Below, in pieces: positions 1 to 6,592 of a DNA stretch of 9,626 nt (its first letter is position 1; every line of letters begins with the position of its first letter). The notes under the pieces were generated by a model. The model saw only the letters and a list, made by a program, of their open reading frames with translations, was not told where the DNA came from and did no database searches. The position numbers and the translations under genes were made by a program. The DNA comes from Phycisphaerales bacterium (GTDB lineage Bacteria; Planctomycetota; Phycisphaerae; Phycisphaerales; UBA1924), in NCBI GenBank assembly GCA_007124345.1, contig SLFH01000155.1, forward strand, positions 1-9,626. Reading direction: 5' to 3'.

Positions 1-1
1 C

Positions 2-1171
2 GCCAGCCGCTACCAGGTCAAGACAACGATCGAGAACGAGGTTTTGCTCGTCGAGGAGCTGACCCGCGCGTTCGGCGACCTGCTGGACATCCAGCCGAGC
101 ATGTCGTTCAGCGGCATCGAGGACCAACGCTTCAACATCCGCCCGATCACATCGACCGACGACATCCTCGAAGAGTTCACGCCCGACCGCGATGTGTCGG
201 GCTACCCGTCGATCGAGGCGCCCGAGCTCCGCGGCGGGGTCGCCATCTTGCTGGAAAACATCACCCCTGCGCCGTCGCTGGAGAACCTGCGCACCGCGCT
301 CGACCAAGTCCGCCAGACCGACCCCGCGTTCCGCGACACGCTGATCCGCTCCCGGACGGTCCATGTGCTCGAGGGCAGCGAGGACGCCGTCACCGTCGCG
401 CTCGTGCTCGTCCGCGACCCGCGGATTGCCTACGGGGCGAATCCCGCGGCGTGGCAGCAGGAGCTCGCCCAGATCGAGTGGGACTTGGTCACCACCGCCC
501 TGGGTCGCCAGTCGACGCTGACGCAGGTCGAGAAGTTCTCCGCCAGCGTCGCCGAGACTTTCCGCAGCCGCGCCATCGCGGCGGTGCTGATCTCGTTCCT
601 CCTGATCTCGATCTACATCTGGGTGCGTTTCGGCTCGGTGCGCTACTCGCTGGCGGCGCTGACCTGCCTGGTGCACGATGTGCTGATCATCATCGGGATG
701 ATCGCGGTGGCGGAGATTCTCTATGAGAACCCCGTCACGCAGGGGGTCGCCCAGAGCCTGGGGATCCAGCCCTTCAAGATCAACCTCAACCTCGTCGCGG
801 CGCTGCTGACGATCATCGGCTACTCGCTCAACGACTCGATCATCATCATGGACCGCATCCGTGAGAACCGCGGCAAGCTGCCCTACGCCAGCGAGAAGGT
901 CGTCAACCTCTCGATCAACCAGACCATCAGCCGCACCGTCATCACCTCGGGCACCACGCTGATGGCTGTGCTGATCCTCTTCCTGTACGGCGGCGAGGGC
1001 GTCCGTGCGTTCAGCTACGCCCTGCTGATCGGCGTCGTCTTCGGCACCTACTCGTCGATCGCGGTCGCGGGCCCCTTGGTCTGGTCGCGCAAGCTCGACC
1101 GCTCGTTCCAGCGTGAAGCGGCGCTTGCCCGCGGCGGGCCGCCCCCGGCTCCCCAGTCACCCCGGGAGTAG
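2..1171 (+). CDS. secF: Protein translocase subunit SecF (or SecF half of SecDF), 3' part
   Basis: SecF works with SecD in the inner membrane, using the proton gradient to pull Sec-exported proteins out of the SecYEG channel. The frame is open from the window edge, so the N-terminus is missing; 389 residues are visible. Five hydrophobic segments at about residues 190-210, 217-240, 262-284, 313-330 and 337-361 match SecF TM2-TM6. The family signatures are present: HDVLIIIGM in TM3, GYSLNDSIIIMDRIREN in TM4 and the following ISRTVITSGTTLM. About 175 residues precede TM2 with no membrane segment, longer than the roughly 100-residue periplasmic loop of E. coli SecF. The tail is short, Pro-rich and ends at TAG. 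Whether secD is fused or separate lies outside the window. The family call is very secure; the domain arrangement is not. Confidence 0.95.
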   Translation, partial: ASRYQVKTTIENEVLLVEELTRAFGDLLDIQPSMSFSGIEDQRFNIRPITSTDDILEEFTPDRDVSGYPSIEAPELRGGVAILLENITPAPSLENLRTALDQVRQTDPAFRDTLIRSRTVHVLEGSEDAVTVALVLVRDPRIAYGANPAAWQQELAQIEWDLVTTALGRQSTLTQVEKFSASVAETFRSRAIAAVLISFLLISIYIWVRFGSVRYSLAALTCLVHDVLIIIGMIAVAEILYENPVTQGVAQSLGIQPFKINLNLVAALLTIIGYSLNDSIIIMDRIRENRGKLPYASEKVVNLSINQTISRTVITSGTTLMAVLILFLYGGEGVRAFSYALLIGVVFGTYSSIAVAGPLVWSRKLDRSFQREAALARGGPPPAPQSPRE

Positions 1172-1181
1172 CCCGCCAGTG

Positions 1182-1195
1182 GCCCCGAGCGGGGC
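1182..1195 (+). other. Short GC hairpin between secF and the LysM gene
   Basis: GCCCC (1182-1186) and GGGGC (1191-1195) can pair around a four-base GAGC loop, 11 bases after the secF stop. No T-run follows, so it is not a classic intrinsic terminator. It could slow or stabilise an RNA joining the two genes, or be chance in GC-rich DNA. Confidence 0.25.
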
Positions 1196-1200
1196 GTGAA

Positions 1201-1207
1201 AGAAGGG
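1201..1207 (+). promoter_or_regulatory. Ribosome binding site deciding the LysM start
   Basis: AGAAGGG lies nine bases before the ATG at 1217. It favours that start over the in-frame GTG at 1196, which would place this site inside the coding sequence. Confidence 0.6.
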
Positions 1208-1216
1208 CGTGAGCGG

Positions 1217-1708
1217 ATGAATCCCAGGCTGCGAAACCCGGGCGTCGGGCTTCTTGCCCTCGGTCTGCTCTGGGTGACGCTGTACTGGGCCGCCTCGCCC
1301 AACGCGTCGATGTCGCCGACCGACGAGTTCGACGATCCGGGGCCGGTGCTGGTGCGTCAGGCCGCTCGCGAGCCGGCCCAAGAGCAGCCTCGCGAGCGTC
1401 CCGAACGCCCACGAGAACATCGCCAAGCGGAGCGATCGCCCACGGCGCCCCCTCCCGTGGGCCACCAGCCGGGCGCTCTGGGCTCTGAAGCCGCCGCGGA
1501 GGTCACCGAGCCGGACCCGCCAGCGCCGGTCGAGCGGACCTACACGGTCCGCAGCGGCGATTCGCTGTCGGTGATCAGCCAGCGTGTGTACGGGAGCGCC
1601 CGCCACTGGCGCGTGCTCTACGAGGCCAACCGCGACCGCATCCCCGATCCCGACCGCCTCCGAGTCGGTACGGAACTGCGCGTGCCCCCGCTCCCCGACG
1701 GGCGGTAG
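1217..1708 (+). CDS. Small membrane-anchored LysM-domain protein
   Basis: This 163-residue protein has three parts. Residues about 9-27 form a hydrophobic segment (VGLLALGLLWVTLYWAA), read as a membrane anchor or uncleaved signal. Residues about 45-105 are a low-complexity spacer rich in Pro, Arg and Glu. Residues 108-158 are one LysM domain, recognised by YTVRSGDSLSVISQRVYG, the H-W-x-x-L-Y-x-A-N core and the closing LRVGTELRVPP. LysM binds N-acetylglucosamine polymers such as peptidoglycan. The likely job is to tether the protein, or something bound by its charged spacer, to the wall between the membranes. No catalytic domain is present. It starts 45 bases after secF and may be transcribed with it. 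The LysM call is firm; the cellular role is unknown. Confidence 0.85.
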   Translation: MNPRLRNPGVGLLALGLLWVTLYWAASPNASMSPTDEFDDPGPVLVRQAAREPAQEQPRERPERPREHRQAERSPTAPPPVGHQPGALGSEAAAEVTEPDPPAPVERTYTVRSGDSLSVISQRVYGSARHWRVLYEANRDRIPDPDRLRVGTELRVPPLPDGR

Positions 1709-1729
1709 ACGCACGGCTACGCTTGCCCC
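1695..1729 (+). promoter_or_regulatory. Putative promoter of the UDP-xylose synthase gene, possibly leaderless
   Basis: TACGCT (1718-1723) resembles a -10 box and lies six bases before the GTG start at 1730. A weak -35 candidate, CCGACG (1695-1700), sits 17 bases upstream inside the end of the LysM gene. No Shine-Dalgarno sequence is present; the spacer is TGCCCC. Transcription would begin at or next to the start codon. Confidence 0.45.
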
Positions 1730-2701
<972 letters not shown>

Positions 2702-2739
2702 ATTCCTTTCAGAATCCGATCAACATGCGGCAATTGCCC

Positions 2740-2774
2740 GGGACAAAGATCGCTGGGCGCTGTATTCTGCCCCG
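2740..2774 (+). promoter_or_regulatory. Putative promoter of the aminotransferase operon, possibly leaderless
   Basis: TATTCT (2763-2768) is followed by exactly six bases, GCCCCG, and then ATG. GGGACA (2740-2745), matching four of six bases of TTGACA, is 17 bases upstream of the box. No purine-rich ribosome binding site precedes the ATG. It lies in the 73-base gap after the UDP-xylose synthase gene, where a new transcription unit is expected. Confidence 0.55.
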
Positions 2775-4004
2775 ATGCAGGAAGCACACCCACCAAGCCG
2801 GGTCGCATCGCGTCTGGCGCCGTTCGGGACGACCATCTTCGCCGAGATGACGCGCCTGGCCGCAGAGCACAAGGCGATCAACCTCTCCCAGGGCTTTCCG
2901 GATTTCGACGGCCCCGGCTTCATCAAAGACGCCGCGGTCAAGGCGATCCGAGAGAGGCACAACCAGTATGCAAAGCCCACGGGCGAGCCCGACCTCGTCG
3001 AGGCCCTTGCGGCCTGGTGGGGGCAGGAGACGGGGCGCGACCTCGACCCCTACGCCGAGATCACGGTTACCAGCGGGTGCACCGAGGCGCTCGCGGCGTC
3101 GTTCCTGGGCCTCATCGAGCCGGGCGACGAGGTGATCCTCTTCGAGCCGTTCTACGACTCGTACCGGGCGTGCTGCGCTCTGGCGGGGGCCAAGCCCCGG
3201 TTCGTCGCGCTGCGCCCGCCCGGGCCCGACGCGGGGCCGACCGCCCAGTTCCGCTTCGACGAGGCGGAGTTGCGGGCGGCGTTCAGCCCGCGGACGAAAG
3301 CGATTCTCATCAACACCCCGCACAATCCCACGGGCAAGGTCTTCAGCCGCAAGGAGCTGGACCTGATCGCCTCGCTCTGCGTCGAGCACGACGCGATCGC
3401 GATCACCGACGAGGTGTACGAGCACCTGGTCTTCGAGCCGGACAAGGCGCACATCCGGATCGCGACGCTGCCGGGCATGGCCGAGCGGACGGTGACGCTG
3501 TCGAGTCTTGGCAAGACCTTCAGCCTGACGGGCTGGAAGATCGGCTGGGCGATCGCGCCGCCCCACCTGACCGCTGGTGTGCGATCGGCGCACCAGTTCC
3601 TGACCTTCGCGGTGGCGACGCCGCTGCAGCACGCCGCGGCAGAGGCGATCCGCAACGGTGCCGACTCGATCGCTGACCTCGTGGCGCAGCTTGCGGGTTC
3701 GCGGGCGTTTCTGGCCGACACGCTGCGCGATGCGGGGCTGCGCGTCTACTGGCCCGCGGGCGGATACTTCATCATGGCCGACCACTCGGCGCTGGGGATC
3801 GGGGATGATGTCGAGTTCTGCCGCTACCTGACCGAGGAGGTCAAGGTCGCGGCGATCCCGCCGAGTTCCTTCTACTCGCGGGCGGAGCTGGGGCGTTCCT
3901 TGGTGCGTTTCGCCTTCTGCAAGAAGCTTTCGACGCTGGAGGAGGCGGCGCGGAGGCTGGGGGCGCTCGGGTCGGCAAGCCGGACTGGGGCCGCGGCCAG
4001 ATGA
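2775..4004 (+). CDS. PLP aminotransferase class I/II, kynurenine/methionine aminotransferase type
   Basis: This fold-type I enzyme moves an amino group between an amino acid and a 2-oxo acid in the cytosol. It has 409 residues, within the usual 380-420. Signatures are INLSQGFPDFDGP (35-47), QYAKPTGEPDL (64-74), the cofactor site NTPHNPTGKVF (180-190) with Asn184, TDEVYEHLVF (211-220) with Asp212 and Tyr215, the Schiff-base lysine Lys247 in SSLGKTFSLTGWKIGW, and a substrate-carboxylate arginine near Arg378 in VRFAFCK. The closest groups are kynurenine-oxoglutarate transaminase/cysteine-S-conjugate beta-lyase and the YbdL-type methionine aminotransferase; substrate cannot be read from sequence. 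The ATG at 2775 starts the conserved protein right after a promoter-like box; the frame stays open upstream but that part is out-of-frame sequence of the preceding gene. Its stop overlaps the next gene as ATGA. Confidence 0.92.
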   Translation: MQEAHPPSRVASRLAPFGTTIFAEMTRLAAEHKAINLSQGFPDFDGPGFIKDAAVKAIRERHNQYAKPTGEPDLVEALAAWWGQETGRDLDPYAEITVTSGCTEALAASFLGLIEPGDEVILFEPFYDSYRACCALAGAKPRFVALRPPGPDAGPTAQFRFDEAELRAAFSPRTKAILINTPHNPTGKVFSRKELDLIASLCVEHDAIAITDEVYEHLVFEPDKAHIRIATLPGMAERTVTLSSLGKTFSLTGWKIGWAIAPPHLTAGVRSAHQFLTFAVATPLQHAAAEAIRNGADSIADLVAQLAGSRAFLADTLRDAGLRVYWPAGGYFIMADHSALGIGDDVEFCRYLTEEVKVAAIPPSSFYSRAELGRSLVRFAFCKKLSTLEEAARRLGALGSASRTGAAAR

Positions 4005-5305
4005 ACACCAACGAACGGCGCAAGCTCGCCCTTCGGCTGCACCACCATACGCTCGATGCCATGGATCCCGGGCGTGCTGCGCTTCAGTACTGGCCCGCGG
4101 AACTCGGCGACTCGGCCCACGTCTTCGTGCTCGCCGTCGGCAAGGCCTCGCCCTCGATGGCGCGTGCGGCGTGCGAGCAGCTCGGCTCGCCGGAGGGTCT
4201 GCTGATCGGGCCCGAGTCCCTGCTGGCCGCGGCGGATCTGCCACCGACGCTGCAACGCATCCCCGCCGACCACCCGACGCCCACCGAGCGCAACCTCGAC
4301 GCGTCGGACGCCGCCGAGCACGCGCTGTCGCGTCTGGGCGAGGGGGACACGCTCTTGCTCCTGCTCTCGGGGGGCGGGTCGGCGTACCTTGCCTCGCCCG
4401 CCAAGGGCGTGGCGCTTGCCGACCTGGCGATCACGACCGAACGCCTGCTCCGCTGCGGGGCGTCGATCGTCGAGCTCAACACCGTCCGCAAGCATGTCGA
4501 ACGCCTCAAGGGCGGACGGCTTGCCTCGATCGCCCACCCGGCCCGCGTCGTCGCGTTGGTCGTCTGCGATGTGATCGGCGACCGGCTCGACACCGTCTCG
4601 TCAGGCCCGGCGTACCCCGATCCGACGACCTTCGCCGAAGCGCTCGACATCGTTCAAACACGCCTCGGCGACGCCTGCCCGGCCACGGTGCTCAACCATC
4701 TCGAACGGGGCGCCGCCGGCGACCTGCCAGAGACGCCCAAGCCCGGCGACCCTGTCTTTGAGCGAGTCTCGCACACGATCATCGCGAGCAACCGGCGGGC
4801 GGTCGAAGCCGCGACGGAGGCCGCACGCAATGCGGGGCTCGGTGTTCACGCCATCGAAGAGGCGTTGTCCGGCGAGGCGTCGGAAGCCGCGGCGGCGTTT
4901 GTCCGCCGGGCCGTCGAGCTCGCATCGAAGAGTGCCGAGCCCGTCGCGCTCATCGCCGGCGGGGAGACAACGGTGACGGTGGGGGAGCGGGGGGGCAAAG
5001 GCGGGCGCAACCAAGAGTTCGCCCTCGCCTGTGCCGCGTCGATGCCTCGGGGCGCGCGCGTCACGATCGCCTCGCTCGGAACCGACGGGATCGACGGGCC
5101 GACCGACGCCGCGGGCGCCGTCGTCGACGAGACAACGATCGAGCGAGCCGTCAACGCCGGCTTCGATCCGGCCGCGACCCTTGAGCGTCATGACAGCTAC
5201 CCCCTGCTCGACGCGGTCGGCGACCTCGTCCGTACCGGCCCCAGCGGCAACAACATCAACGACCTCGTGATCGCCATCGCCCTCCCGCCGGAGCAAACCC
5301 GATGA
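4001..5305 (+). CDS. Glycerate 2-kinase (MOFRL family)
   Basis: The enzyme phosphorylates D-glycerate with ATP to 2-phosphoglycerate, an entry to lower glycolysis from serine, hydroxypyruvate, tartrate or glyoxylate routes. The 434 residues fit the family. The N-terminal DUF4147 domain shows VGKAS (46-50), LLSGGGSAYL (121-130), the diagnostic NTVRKHVERLKGGRLA (160-175), CDVIGD (189-194) and SSGP (200-203). The C-terminal MOFRL domain shows GGETTVTV (320-327), GGRNQEFAL (334-342), GTDGIDGPTDAAGA (360-373) and GPSGNNINDL (413-422). Lys48 and Arg336 probably match the lysine and arginine reported as important in the Thermotoga enzyme. The start overlaps the aminotransferase stop as ATGA and the end overlaps the next start the same way, so translation is probably coupled. 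The upstream GGGG at 3987-3990 is a weak ribosome binding site at best. Confidence 0.92.
   Translation: MNTNERRKLALRLHHHTLDAMDPGRAALQYWPAELGDSAHVFVLAVGKASPSMARAACEQLGSPEGLLIGPESLLAAADLPPTLQRIPADHPTPTERNLDASDAAEHALSRLGEGDTLLLLLSGGGSAYLASPAKGVALADLAITTERLLRCGASIVELNTVRKHVERLKGGRLASIAHPARVVALVVCDVIGDRLDTVSSGPAYPDPTTFAEALDIVQTRLGDACPATVLNHLERGAAGDLPETPKPGDPVFERVSHTIIASNRRAVEAATEAARNAGLGVHAIEEALSGEASEAAAAFVRRAVELASKSAEPVALIAGGETTVTVGERGGKGGRNQEFALACAASMPRGARVTIASLGTDGIDGPTDAAGAVVDETTIERAVNAGFDPAATLERHDSYPLLDAVGDLVRTGPSGNNINDLVIAIALPPEQTR
5290..5293 (+). promoter_or_regulatory. Ribosome binding site of the FAD oxidoreductase
   Basis: GGAG lies eight bases before the ATG at 5302, inside the last codons of the glycerate kinase gene. 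It supports this overlapping start and gives the gene its own ribosome entry besides coupling. Confidence 0.5.
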
Positions 5306-6486
5306 CCGTCCCATGGTGGAAGCAGCCCGGACGGGTTGATCGTGTGCGCACGCGGGCGGTCGTGGTCGGGGCGGGCGTTGCCGGGCTCTCGGCGGCGATG
5401 CACTTGGAGCGCCGGGGGATACGCCCGATCGTGCTGGAGCGTCACCGCGTCGCATCGGGCGCCAGCGGGCGGAACGCGGGCTTCCTCATGCGGGGCGCCG
5501 CCGAGTCGTACGCGGTCGCGTGCGATGAGCTCGGGCGTGAGACGGCACGCCACGCGTGGCGTTTCACCGAAGAAAACATCCGCGCCCTGCGCGACCTCGG
5601 CGTCGCCCTCACGCCCGGCTACCGCGACCGCCCCTCGTGCCTGCTGGCCCTCAACGACGCCGAGGCGCACGACCTGGAACGCTCGGCTTCGCTCATGGCC
5701 GAAGACGGCTTCGAGGCCCCGTTCATCACCACGGGCGACGACGACGCGTGGAAGAACGCCTCGCCCCTGTGCGGGCTGGTGAACCCGCACGACGCCGTCT
5801 GCGATCCGCAGGAAGTGATGACCCTGCTCGCATCGAAGCTCGACGCCGAGATCCGCACCAACGCCGAAGTCGCCGCGATCAACACCTCGCCCGACCGTGT
5901 CGAGGTGGTCACGCACGACGCGGTCTTCGAGGCCGACATCGTCCTGCTCTGTGTCAACGCGTGGGCGAGAACGCTCTCTCCGGCGCTCGCCAAGCTCGTC
6001 GAACCGAACCGCGCCCAGATGCTCGCGCTCGACGCCCCTGGCGCGAAGCTCGACATGGCCTACTACGCCAACGAGGGCGGGGAGTACATCCGCGCCGGCG
6101 AGGGCGGCGTCGTGCTGGTGGGGGGGTGCCGCCGCTTCGACATCGAGGCGGAACGCACCCTCGCCGACGAAGCCACCGAATCGGTGCAGTCGGGCATCGA
6201 GGCGTTCGCCGAACGCGTTCTCGGACGCCGCTATCCCGTGCTCCGCAGATGGTCCGGCCCGATGGGGTTTTCGCCCGACGGCCTGCCGATTGTCGGACGC
6301 CTCAGCGAGCTTTCGCCTGGCGGAACGGCGGAAACCCGGGGCGGGCCGGTGTATTTCTGCGGCGGTTTCACAGGGCACGGCATGTCGATGGGGCACCTCA
6401 CCGCACGCGACGCCGTCGAGTACGCACTGGACGACCGGCCAATGCCCTGGTCGATCTCGCGGTTTTCCGGACGAAGCCCGGGCTGA
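5302..6486 (+). CDS. FAD-dependent oxidoreductase, DAO family (amine or amino-acid oxidase-like)
   Basis: This 394-residue flavoprotein belongs to the D-amino-acid oxidase/glycine oxidase/gamma-glutamylputrescine oxidase superfamily, which oxidises C-N bonds of amines or amino acids. The FAD-binding Rossmann motif VVGAGVAGLSAAMHLERRG is at 21-39, with Glu46 ending the second strand for the ribose. SGRNAGF (55-61) is the loop common in PuuB/OrdL-type members. The C-terminal FAD region carries GFSPDGLPIVGR (322-333) and GGFTGHGMSMG (354-364), both typical of the same branch. No signal peptide or membrane segment is seen, so it should be cytosolic. It is the last gene of a three-gene run with ATGA overlap to the glycerate kinase. 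The substrate cannot be named; sarcosine, glycine, a D-amino acid or gamma-glutamylated polyamine are all possible. The superfamily is secure. Confidence 0.87.
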   Translation: MTVPWWKQPGRVDRVRTRAVVVGAGVAGLSAAMHLERRGIRPIVLERHRVASGASGRNAGFLMRGAAESYAVACDELGRETARHAWRFTEENIRALRDLGVALTPGYRDRPSCLLALNDAEAHDLERSASLMAEDGFEAPFITTGDDDAWKNASPLCGLVNPHDAVCDPQEVMTLLASKLDAEIRTNAEVAAINTSPDRVEVVTHDAVFEADIVLLCVNAWARTLSPALAKLVEPNRAQMLALDAPGAKLDMAYYANEGGEYIRAGEGGVVLVGGCRRFDIEAERTLADEATESVQSGIEAFAERVLGRRYPVLRRWSGPMGFSPDGLPIVGRLSELSPGGTAETRGGPVYFCGGFTGHGMSMGHLTARDAVEYALDDRPMPWSISRFSGRSPG

Positions 6487-6514
6487 AACTCTGCGGCCTT
6501 CTGCGTTCGGGCGT

Positions 6515-6543
6515 CTGCACCCTCCGCGCGATTACGGTATCCT
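6515..6543 (+). promoter_or_regulatory. Putative promoter of the secreted nuclease-like gene
   Basis: TATCCT (6538-6543) fits the same TANNCT pattern as the other boxes in this window, with a weak -35 candidate CTGCAC (6515-6520) 17 bases upstream. Transcription would start near 6549-6551 and give a leader of about 42 bases. It lies in the 106-base gap 6487-6592, which otherwise holds only the stem-loop and the ribosome binding site. Confidence 0.45.
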
Positions 6544-6547
6544 TGCA

Positions 6548-6575
6548 TTCGACGGGCGATGGGAACCCGTTCGAA
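6548..6575 (+). other. Stem-loop at the start of the predicted leader
   Basis: TTCGACGGG (6548-6556) pairs with CCCG (6566-6569) and TCGAA (6571-6575), giving nine base pairs with one bulged T at 6570 and a nine-base loop CGATGGGAA. It falls at the predicted 5' end of the transcript and ends four bases before the GGAG ribosome binding site. It could protect the RNA end or modulate translation. No T-run follows, so it is not a terminator. Confidence 0.4.
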
Positions 6576-6579
6576 ATCC

Positions 6580-6583
6580 GGAG
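6580..6583 (+). promoter_or_regulatory. Ribosome binding site of the nuclease-like gene
   Basis: GGAG nine bases before the ATG at 6593. It fixes the start at the beginning of a clear signal peptide. Confidence 0.6.
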
Positions 6584-6592
6584 CCTTGCTTC

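Noticed and set aside
2709..4244. A 511-codon open frame on the minus strand
   Set aside because: Antisense to the aminotransferase and the start of the glycerate kinase, Arg-rich and without motifs. A shadow frame.
5897..6592. Upstream extension of the nuclease-like protein
   Set aside because: The open frame before 6593 is an out-of-frame reading of the FAD oxidoreductase. The signal peptide and GGAG site place the start at 6593.
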